Shown piece after piece: positions 36,062-42,879 of a stretch of DNA of 64,000 nucleotides. The first letter of the stretch is position 1; each line of letters opens with the position of its first letter. The notes under the pieces were generated by a model. It worked only from the letters and a program-made list of their open reading frames with translations. It searched no databases and was not told where the DNA came from. A program made the position numbers and the translations under genes. Origin of the DNA: JBDNJM01 sp041687755 (GTDB lineage Bacteria; Planctomycetota; UBA1135; GCA-002686595); the NCBI GenBank assembly GCA_041687755.1, contig JBDNJM010000195.1, positions 1 through 64,000 on the forward strand, in the 5' to 3' direction.

Positions 36062-36290
36062 GATCGGGGCGGGGGATGTCGTGAAATTGCAGCTTGCCGG
36101 CGCGTTCGCCGCGCACTCGAGGGGATCGCGGGCGTCCGGCGGGGTGGCTGGGGGGTAGAAGCTCTTGTTCCGGGTTCGCCCAGTAGGCGCCGCCTGGCGC
36201 CGGGCGACTCGGCTGTTTCGCTCCGTACTACCCGCTGGGGCCGCGGCCGCACAGAGACCCGACGCGTGCGGCCCTCAGATCTTTCTGCCC

Positions 36291-37630
36291 ATGTTTGTGA
36301 CCTCGATTCTCGCGGCCGGACTGCACGCCAGCGGTACAGCGCTCCTGCAGGACGACGTGACCGCGGACCCGCCGTTGGCCGAGTGGCTCGGCGCGGCGGT
36401 GGATCTCGCGGATCCTGAGGCCCGCACGGCAGAGGCGCGGCGGCTGGCGGCGCTCGAAGGGCCGACGCTGGAGGACTGGCTGGCGGCCGCGGCGGAATTA
36501 CAGCCAATCGACGGGGGCGCGGCGAAGCCTGGCAGGCGGGAGTTCGAGGTCGAGCTGTGGGTCTCCGGCGAGGTCGAGCGGACGACCCTGACGGTCGTCG
36601 TGCCCGAGAGCTACGACCCGGGCGTGCCCGCGCCACTGCTCGTCGCGCTGCGCGGGGCCGGCGGCGACGGGCCTTCGATGGTGTGGCCTTGGGCCGAGAC
36701 GGCGGAGGAGTTGGGCGCGGTGCTGCTGGCGCCGACCGAGGTGGGCCCCAACGTGGGGTTCCAGGCGAACGTGCGCGAGCGGGAGTCGGTGGTGGCCGCG
36801 GTGCGCTGGGCGCGTCGTCACTACCCGATTGACGAGAACCGCGTGTGGTTGACCGGCTACAGCCGCGGCGCGCACCTGTGCTGGGACCTGGTGCTGCGCC
36901 ATCCGGACGTGTTCGCGGCCGCGGTGCCCTGCGCCGGAGCGCCGCGCTTCGCGCTCGCCGGCGGCGCGGCCAACCTGCGCTAGGTCGAGAACCTGGGCGG
37001 CGTGCGCGTGCGCGGTTTGATCGGCGAGCACGACGATCCCGGCCTGCTGCTCAACACGCGCCAGCTTTGGAGCCGGCCCGGCGAACCGGAACCCGAGACG
37101 TTCGAGCTGCGCGTGCTCGAGGGACGCGGGCACGAGTTGCGCGTGGACGCGTTCGATAACTAGGCCGAGTGGTACGCGGCGTCCGTGCGCGATCCCTGGC
37201 CGACGGATGTCGTGCGTCGGGCGGCGCGAGAGGGCGAAACGCGCCGGCGTTGGCTGAGATCCAGGGCTTCCGGGAGGACGTCGAGGAGGTCTTTGAGGCA
37301 ACGATCCGGGTGGCGCGCGGCAAGCGTGCAACCCAGGACGAAATGCGTGCGGCAATCATCGACCAGGCCGAGGAGCGCAAGGCGCGCGTGCACGCTGAGT
37401 TTGTAAGGCCGGGGTTGGTGCGGCTGGATCCCGAGGAGACCAAGGCGGTGCGGATCCTGCTGCGCGCGGACTGGCTGTGGGAGCGCGGCAAGTTCAAGGT
37501 GCACGACGGTCGCAAGACGCGCTCGATCGAGCTGTAGCCCGAGCTCGGCGTGCTGCTGGCGGAGTTCGTCGAGAGCTTCGATCGCAGCTTTATGCCGGTG
37601 GCTGCGATCGAGCTGAGCGTGCCGCGCTAG
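36291..37630 (+). pseudogene. Alpha/beta-hydrolase (esterase-like) with three in-frame TAG codons and a frameshift
   Basis: Starting MFVTSILAAGLHASG, the protein contains a strand-turn PAPLLVALRGAGGDG, an oxyanion region, and the nucleophile elbow VWLTGYSRGAHLCWDLVLRH (Ser in G-x-S-x-G). TAG interrupts at 36981 (NLR-stop-VENLGG), 37161 (FDN-stop-AEWYAA) and 37535 (SIEL-stop-PELGVL). At least the first site is one where Tyr is expected. A frameshift near 37245 is needed to join RRRWL to EIQGFREDVEEVF. The C-terminal domain then runs to a natural TAG at 37628. Neighbouring genes use TAG as stop, so code reassignment is not supported. The fold resembles exported esterases or depolymerases. Confidence 0.65.
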
Positions 37631-37943
37631 CCGGGCGCGCGGACCCGCACTGGTGAACGGCTTCGCATCGACGGCAAGGGCCCGCCGCGTGTGGACGTCT
37701 ACCGCTACCGAAGGGAAGACGACATGTTGCTGCCGCTGGGTCACGTTCCGCTGGAAGCCGAGCGAACTGCGGGTCGCTATGTGGCCGGCGCAGCCTCGCC
37801 ATCGAGGAGGAGTACCGCGATGCGATGCGGTCCGCGGTGGGAGACGAGGGCCATTGACGCGAGCAGGGCGGCGCCTCCCGTCTGGAAGCGCCGCCCTGCC
37901 CGAGATGCCGCGCGTCGTGCGCGGCCTGACCGTTAGCCCGTGA
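37631..37943. other. Intergenic region after the esterase pseudogene
   Basis: A frame continuing past the TAG reads RIDGKGPPRVDVYRYRREDD and is mildly protein-like up to about 37800, but it is not recognised. The rest holds the hairpin at 37863-37899. Confidence 0.35.
37863..37899 (-). terminator. Hairpin terminator of the ppiC gene
   Basis: Perfect 12-bp arms GCAGGGCGGCGC and GCGCCGCCCTGC around a 13-base loop, about 45 bases beyond the ppiC stop. No T-tract follows. Confidence 0.55.
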
Positions 37944-38222
37944 CTACGAGCGGTCCGTAATCTCGAGCAGGTGGTAGCCGAACTGGGTCTTGACCGGGCC
38001 GTGGACCTTGCCGACTTCCTCGTTGAATACGACGGTGTCGAACTCCTTGACCATTTGGCCGGGGCCGAAGGTGCCGAGAGCGCCGCCCTTCTGGCCAGAG
38101 GGGCAGGTCGAGTGCTGCTTGGCGAGACTCTCGAACTCGCCGCCTGCGTCGAGCTTGGCCTTCAGGTCAAGGCAGAGTTCTTCGGTCGGAACGAGGATGT
38201 GGCGTGCGCTGGCTTGGGGCAT
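37944..38222 (-). CDS. ppiC: Parvulin peptidyl-prolyl cis-trans isomerase
   Basis: 92 residues from the ATG at 38222, the same size as E. coli PpiC (93). Matching blocks are SARHILVPTEELCLDLKAKL, FESLAKQHSTCPSGQKGGAL, GTFGPGQMVKEFDTVVF and KTQFGYHLLEITDRS, including both conserved His residues of the parvulin active site and the Cys of STCPS. There is no signal peptide, so it is a cytoplasmic prolyl isomerase assisting folding. Single gene with its own hairpin terminator. Confidence 0.95.
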   Translation of the reverse strand: MPQASARHILVPTEELCLDLKAKLDAGGEFESLAKQHSTCPSGQKGGALGTFGPGQMVKEFDTVVFNEEVGKVHGPVKTQFGYHLLEITDRS

Positions 38223-38496
38223 GGGAAGACTCTTGAGAGGGGTCAAAGTGATGGGATTCGAGGCGGACACCCTAACCGCAGGCTTCAAGAGGGGCCAACC
38301 GCCGGGCCCGGAGAAGGCCAGGAGAAGGCCCGGATCAGGGCGGGTTGCCCCAGGAATGACGCGGGTCTGAGCGGAAGCCCATGCGCGCTCAAGGCTCCTT
38401 CCCGCAGGGGCTTTCTGGAAGGGCCTCGCGCGGCGACTCTGCCGGCCAAGTCCTCGAGGCCGAGCGGAGGGTCGCCAGGATGCCCGATTCTTCCAG

Positions 38497-39522
38497 TCAG
38501 ACGGTCCAGGCGCCGTCGCTGAAGAGCGACTCGCCGTCGAGCAGGACGGCGCTGGTCGCGGCGAACACGTCCACGTGATAGCGCGCGGCCTTCTTGCGGA
38601 TCTCGGACTTGTTGTAGGTCGCGTGCTTCGAGCCCAGGGACAGATGCACGCCGCACATGCGCTCGAAGGTGCCGATGTCGCTGACGACACGCGAGGGGCT
38701 GAACGCGCGGTTGAGCCCGAAGCCCAGCTCGCGCAGCCAGACCCCGCCCTCACCCTCGCGAATCAGCGCCAGCACGGCGTCGAACTCTGGCGTGGAGTCT
38801 TGCGTCTCGACGACGCGGCCGCCTTCGACAACGAGCGTGATCGGGGTGAGCGGCTGGTTGACGCGGAAGGCGGTGTCGCCGAAGTGCGAGATGCGGACGG
38901 TGCCGTGGACGGCCGTGAGCTCTGTCGACTCGGTGAAGACTTCGCCGATGGGGAACTGGCCGCCGCAGTTCGGGAGCGCCGAGTAGTCGCCGATGTTGAG
39001 CTTGGCGGGCTCGAAGCCGGCCGGGTAGTGCAGGCGAGCCTCGCCGGATTCGAGCGTGCCCGCTGTCGCCTTGTCGAGGCGGCTCTTCAGGGCGTGACCG
39101 GTGCCGCGGTAGTACTCCGGGTCGTAGGCCAGCGACTCCAGGTAGATCAGCGCCTCGGGCCCCGGCATGCGCTCGAGGTGCGGATGCTCGACGACCTTGA
39201 GGCCGCGGCGGAACAGCTCAAGCCGGATGCGGAAGGCGTGGAGCCGGAAGCTGGTCGACTGGATCAGGATGACGAGGTCCTCGGGCCCGTATTCCTCGAG
39301 CACCGGGCGAATCGCGTCCGGGGCCGCGGCATCGAACTCGACGAAGCGCGCGTCGGGCAGGCTCTGGCGGTAGGCGGCGGTCAGGGCGCGGCTCAGCTCG
39401 CAGTCGGCGTCGGCGACGATGAGGGCGCGCTGGGCGCTTGTGTGCTCCAGCGCGTGCTCGAGCAGGTCGCTCACGTGGCCCGCAGCGGTGCGGATAGCGG
39501 TATCGGGGATCGTCGCGAGCAT
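38497..39522 (-). CDS. M29-like aminopeptidase homologue
   Basis: 341 residues. The N-terminal half has the Rossmann-like pattern of thermophilic-type aminopeptidases (ALIVADADCELSRALTAAYR, EDLVILIQSTSFRLHAFRIR). The C-terminal half carries GQFPIGEVFTE, TAVHGTVRISHFGD, LRELGFGLN, DIGTFERMCGVHLSLGSKHA, YNKSEIRKKAARYHVDVF. These resemble the metal-site region of M29 and related dehydroxylase (NicX-like) proteins, whose Glu, His and Asp ligands lie in ExF, GxN, ER and HxDxF positions. Hydrolysis of N-terminal residues in the cytoplasm is the family role. Exact subfamily uncertain. Confidence 0.7.
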   Translation of the reverse strand: MLATIPDTAIRTAAGHVSDLLEHALEHTSAQRALIVADADCELSRALTAAYRQSLPDARFVEFDAAAPDAIRPVLEEYGPEDLVILIQSTSFRLHAFRIRLELFRRGLKVVEHPHLERMPGPEALIYLESLAYDPEYYRGTGHALKSRLDKATAGTLESGEARLHYPAGFEPAKLNIGDYSALPNCGGQFPIGEVFTESTELTAVHGTVRISHFGDTAFRVNQPLTPITLVVEGGRVVETQDSTPEFDAVLALIREGEGGVWLRELGFGLNRAFSPSRVVSDIGTFERMCGVHLSLGSKHATYNKSEIRKKAARYHVDVFAATSAVLLDGESLFSDGAWTV

Positions 39523-39880
39523 GGTGCAGTGGGGTGGTCAGCGCGGAACACGGGCGCTGCGGCTGGAGCATGCTACGTCCGAGCCGAGGGGGGGCGGCGC
39601 CCCCGCCTCGTTTTTGTGATTTCGCTTACGGGTCGGAGCGGTCGTTTACGCAGCGTCGGTACCGGGCGGCCCGCGCCGCCGCGCCCCTAGGCCACGTTCA
39701 CCATGTTCGCTGGGCAGGTGGCGATCTGGAGCGCTTCCCGTCGAGCAGCAGCGGGTTCGACCTGGTCGTCTCCAGTCCGAGGCCATAGGCGGCTCGCTCG
39801 GGAACTGCGCTCGGCTCGGGTCGAGCGCGGACCGGTAGGCTCTGGAAGCCCGAGCTCGTGCGACGAACTCGGGCTCAGCC
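39523..39880. other. Intergenic region between divergent genes
   Basis: About 358 bases between the M29-like gene and the VKOR gene. The only clear structure is the inverted repeat just before the VKOR start, listed separately. Confidence 0.4.
39847..39875 (+). promoter_or_regulatory. Hairpin immediately upstream of the VKOR start codon
   Basis: AGCCCGAGCTCGT (39847-39859) pairs with ACGAACTCGGGCT (39863-39875) with one mismatch and a three-base loop. The structure ends five bases before the ATG and occupies the place where a ribosome site would lie, so it could control translation. It might alternatively be a terminator of upstream readthrough. Confidence 0.45.
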
Positions 39881-41029
39881 ATGCGAACCGCCCCCTTCCT
39901 GATCTGCTGTGTCGCCGCGCTGGCGGGCGTCGGCTCAATGGGTCTGCTCGTGGGGCTCGATCACGGCTTTGCTGGGGCGACGATCGAGCGGACGTGCGGC
40001 GTCGGCAACGGCTGCGCCCAGGTCGCGGCGAGCCCGTGGGCGGTGCTTCCCCCGCGGGTGGGGCCGTTCGCTGATCGGCAAGCCGGGCTCTCCGTGGCCG
40101 TGGTCGGCCTGTTTCAGTTTGCGATCGTGCTCGGGCACCTGGCTCTGCGCCGCCGGATTCCACGGGCGCTCGTCGCGCTTGGACTGGCTGGCTCTGTCTT
40201 CTACGTGGGCATTTCGCTGCTTGAGTTGCCCGCCTGGTGTCGGTACTGCGCTGTCGCGCACATCGCCAACCTGACGATCTTCGCGTTGAGCTGGCGCGAC
40301 GAAGGGCCCGGAGTGCGACCCGGCCGGGCGGCCTCGCTGGGTGCCACGCTGCTGGGCGTGATCGCGGCCGCGGCGTTCGTGCTGTTCTCCCAGCCGGGCC
40401 TGGGGAAGCGGCTGCCATTCTTCATGGCGGCGAGGTCCGCGTTCAGCGACCCGGAGCGCGCCGCGGGGTTCGACGCCTGGCTCGAGACCCCGGAGTGGCG
40501 TACGGAAGTAGCAGCGGACTTCGAGCACCATGCGCTGGTGTTCACCCATCCCGAGTGCCTCGCGTGCCGGTCGTTCCTGCGTTTCTTGGACCTGAGGCTG
40601 CTGCCGCTCGCCGACGGAAAGCTGTTCGTCGAGCACCGCATTGTCGGAGTCGGACGCGCGGGCCGCGAGGTGGCGCGGAGTCTGGAGACGGCGCGGCTCT
40701 TCGGGGTCTTCGACGAGGGCTACGCGCAGCTCTTGTCGCTCGATCCTGAGGCTGCGCACGATTCCGGCGCGTTCGCCGACTCGGTCGGCCTGGACCGCGT
40801 CCTGTTCGAGGCGCAGCGGCGCGCAAGAGCGATCAACGCGCGGCTTTCACGGGATCGGGCCGCGGTCGAAGGGCTCCGAGTCGAGCACGTCCCTACGGTC
40901 TTCTTGGACCGCGTCCGGCTCGCCACCGAGGTCGTGGGCTTCGAGCCGTTTTGGCGCGGGGCGCTGCGGGATCCCGCACCGCTCCAGGGGGGCGAAGGGG
41001 CAGCTGAGCCCAGCGACGTCGAAGACTGA
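39881..41029 (+). CDS. Vitamin K epoxide reductase-family protein fused to a thioredoxin-like domain
   Basis: 382 residues. The VKOR part (1-145) has four or five helices, the loop cysteines in ERTCGVGNGCAQVAASPWA, and the active-site LPAWCRYCAVAH (C-x-x-C). The second part (about 200-370) is thioredoxin-like with HALVFTHPECLACRSFLRFL (C-L-A-C) and a cis-Pro region VEHVPTVFLD. Bacterial VKOR-Trx fusions reoxidise periplasmic disulfide-forming proteins and pass electrons to quinone, replacing DsbB/DsbA. This supports oxidative folding of the Cys-containing exported proteins encoded nearby (inference). Confidence 0.85.
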   Translation: MRTAPFLICCVAALAGVGSMGLLVGLDHGFAGATIERTCGVGNGCAQVAASPWAVLPPRVGPFADRQAGLSVAVVGLFQFAIVLGHLALRRRIPRALVALGLAGSVFYVGISLLELPAWCRYCAVAHIANLTIFALSWRDEGPGVRPGRAASLGATLLGVIAAAAFVLFSQPGLGKRLPFFMAARSAFSDPERAAGFDAWLETPEWRTEVAADFEHHALVFTHPECLACRSFLRFLDLRLLPLADGKLFVEHRIVGVGRAGREVARSLETARLFGVFDEGYAQLLSLDPEAAHDSGAFADSVGLDRVLFEAQRRARAINARLSRDRAAVEGLRVEHVPTVFLDRVRLATEVVGFEPFWRGALRDPAPLQGGEGAAEPSDVED

Positions 41030-41056
41030 GGGGGGGCGAGGGGCGGGTCGGTCGCT

Positions 41057-41509
41057 TCAGCCCTGCGAAGCAGCAAGCGCGGCCACGAGCCGCTCGTGCA
41101 GCTCTCGGTCCTGGCCGGTCGCGTCCGCGACGCGCGCGCTGCCGAAGTCGTAGGCCTGGAACGGATCCAGCAGGCGCTTGTCGGAATCCTCGCCGGCGAA
41201 CCGCGGGATGCAGTGCCCGTGCAGCTCGGGGACCTGGTTGCAGAGCACGAGGTAGTTGATGCGCTCAGCACCGGTCGCGGCGAGCACCGCGTCGCCGAGC
41301 AGGACGAGGTCGGCGAAAAACTGGGCCCGCCCCTCGGGGTCGAGGTGGTTCGGTGAAGCGACCATCGGGTCCGGGATGAGCATGCAGCAGCCTTCCAGCC
41401 CTGCAGGCTGGTGCTTGCCGAGAATCGCTTGACCCGAGGGCAGGGCCCCCAGGGCTTGGGGGTCGTTGCCGGAGAGAATGCGTTCGAGGCGGTTCGAGAT
41501 GGCTCCCAT
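41057..41509 (-). CDS. HIT-family protein
   Basis: 150 residues. The segment INYLVLCNQVPELHGHCIPR carries the histidine triad H-x-H-x-hydrophobic (H-G-H-C-I), with the third His of H-x-H-x-H-x-x replaced. That makes it a degenerate triad like some GalT or asymmetric-hydrolase relatives. Upstream CCMLIPDPMVASPNHLDP and a helix before the triad fit the HIT fold. Likely a nucleotide hydrolase or transferase, or a nucleotide-binding protein. It is convergent with the VKOR gene, 27 bases apart. Confidence 0.7.
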   Translation of the reverse strand: MGAISNRLERILSGNDPQALGALPSGQAILGKHQPAGLEGCCMLIPDPMVASPNHLDPEGRAQFFADLVLLGDAVLAATGAERINYLVLCNQVPELHGHCIPRFAGEDSDKRLLDPFQAYDFGSARVADATGQDRELHERLVAALAASQG

Positions 41510-41578
41510 GCGGGGAGTGTAGCGCCTTGCCCCGAGCGGCTTCAGAGTCGGGCCCCGGGGAGCCCGCTTCGCTTCAGC

Positions 41579-42067
41579 CTAGGCGGCTGCCTGCTCGGCG
41601 GACTTCGAGTCGTTCAGCCCAGCTGCTGAGCTCGAGTCCTCATCGACAACCCGCGGGTTCTGCTCGAGGTAGCGGCCGGCCACGGCGTTGATCTTGTCGC
41701 ACAGGTCCTGCAGCTCGTCGCCCTTGCGAATCGTGCAGAGCCGGCTTTCCTCGCCGGCGAGCAGGCCGTCGAGGTACTTCTCGAATCGATACACCGGCCC
41801 GGCGATGCGCTGGGTCATCAGGATTCCGACGTAGCCCATCAACGGCACGAGCACCGCGAGGGTGATCAGGAAGTTGGATGTCAGGATCCCCGGCAGGCGA
41901 CTCAGGATCGCCGGGTCGTCGAGGCGCGTGTCCTTCAGCAGGCCTATCAGGGAGCGATTGACCAGCAGCAGCTGAAAAAACCCACAGATGCAGGCCAGGC
42001 CCAGGAACACGCCCACCATCTTGAGCTGGAGGTCGTGCTTGACGAGCTTCTTGATTCGCAAACGCAT
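41579..42067 (-). CDS. Two-helix membrane protein with a HAMP-like domain
   Basis: 162 residues. Two hydrophobic helices (MVGVFLGLACICGFFQLLLV and ITLAVLVPLMGYVGILM) flank a short periplasmic loop. They are followed by a HAMP-like linker RIAGPVYRFEKYLDGLLAGE and IRKGDELQDLCDKINAVAGR, with the RIxxPL/V-and-GDEL signatures. No kinase or chemotaxis output domain follows. It lies 22 bases downstream of the prepilin gene, so the pair probably functions together in a pilus or secretion system assembled elsewhere. Confidence 0.7.
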   Translation of the reverse strand: MRLRIKKLVKHDLQLKMVGVFLGLACICGFFQLLLVNRSLIGLLKDTRLDDPAILSRLPGILTSNFLITLAVLVPLMGYVGILMTQRIAGPVYRFEKYLDGLLAGEESRLCTIRKGDELQDLCDKINAVAGRYLEQNPRVVDEDSSSAAGLNDSKSAEQAAA

Positions 42068-42089
42068 GGGATAGGAGTCTCGTAGCGGG

Positions 42090-42533
42090 TCAGCCCTGGG
42101 CTGAGTTGTCCATCAGGACGGTGGTTTCGTCGTGGCGGACCGAAGCGCCGACGCGTGTTTCGAGAAGGGGGGCATGGCGCGCGCGGAGTCGTCCGCCCGG
42201 CGGATCCGTCAGTAAGATCGGGTCGGCGAAGCTGGCGACGTCGAATGGCTCGCCGGAGGTTCTGGCCGGGCTGTAGGCGGCAGTGAAGGCCGGGGCCGGC
42301 CCCAGGGGCCCATCGACCGGCTCCCGTGCCGTGCGGCGCACGTCTTCGACGACCGAGATCAGCGACTGGCTGGCCTGTCCGCGCTCCTGCTCGGCCCGCT
42401 GAAGCTGGGCCACCGTCAGCGAGGTGCAGCCCAGAGCGCCCATCGCCATCACGACCAATGTGCGGAACACGACGGCCTCCAGCAGGGTCAGGCCGGCCGG
42501 GGAGGCACCGGGCGCGCGATGGCGGAGGATCAT
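42090..42533 (-). CDS. Type II/IV prepilin-like protein
   Basis: 147 residues. After a 14-residue leader (MILRHRAPGASPAG) the sequence LTLLEAVVFRTLVVMAMGAL is a class III signal: cleavage after Gly, Leu at +1, Glu at +5, then a hydrophobic alpha-1 helix. The C-terminal globular part is small and polar. Such pseudopilins are processed by PilD and build pili or type II secretion pseudopili. The +1 residue is Leu, not Phe, as in some minor pilins. First of a two-gene unit with the HAMP-like protein. Confidence 0.8.
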   Translation of the reverse strand: MILRHRAPGASPAGLTLLEAVVFRTLVVMAMGALGCTSLTVAQLQRAEQERGQASQSLISVVEDVRRTAREPVDGPLGPAPAFTAAYSPARTSGEPFDVASFADPILLTDPPGGRLRARHAPLLETRVGASVRHDETTVLMDNSAQG

Positions 42534-42879
42534 GGTCGGCGCAGGGGGGCGGGGAAGCGGACGCGCTCGAGGCGGGGTGCCCTGGTGGGTCCTTCGGCAT
42601 CTGGGACGGCTCCGCTCCAGCGCAGCGCCTGACTTGAGTCACGACCGGGACCTGGATGATTCAAGCAGGCCCCGGCTGGCAAGGCACTCCCGAGCCCTCG
42701 CTCCCAGGCGCCAGAGAAGCGTTCGGCCCTCCCGTCGAGGCTCCGCCCTGTTGGTCCTGAACAGTCGGCACCCGGCTTGGCGGGGCGCCCCGAATGCAGC
42801 GAGCCCCAGCGGTCCGAGGACCGCTGGGGCTCGCTGCGGTCCGAACGGGCCCGGGCGGGGCGTCCGAGCAGGCTCTAGA
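42534..42879. other. Intergenic region
   Basis: About 346 bases between the prepilin gene start and the spondin-CHRD gene stop (both minus). It contains the long perfect hairpin at 42796-42837 and, presumably, the promoter of the prepilin operon. No gene seen. Confidence 0.45.
42796..42837 (-). terminator. Perfect 20-bp-arm hairpin, terminator of the spondin-CHRD gene
   Basis: GCAGCGAGCCCCAGCGGTCC, a two-base loop GA, and its exact reverse complement. It lies about 43 bases beyond the stop of the minus-strand gene. There is no T-tract on either side. Confidence 0.65.

Noticed and set aside
35787..37630. Idea that TAG is read as tyrosine in this organism
   Set aside because: TAG terminates several intact genes in the window (for example at 13271, 21165 and 35738) where readthrough would yield nonsense. 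The pattern is treated as local mutation or error.
37653..37943. Plus-strand frame of 96 codons before ppiC
   Set aside because: The composition is GC-driven, it runs through the ppiC terminator hairpin and shows no motif.
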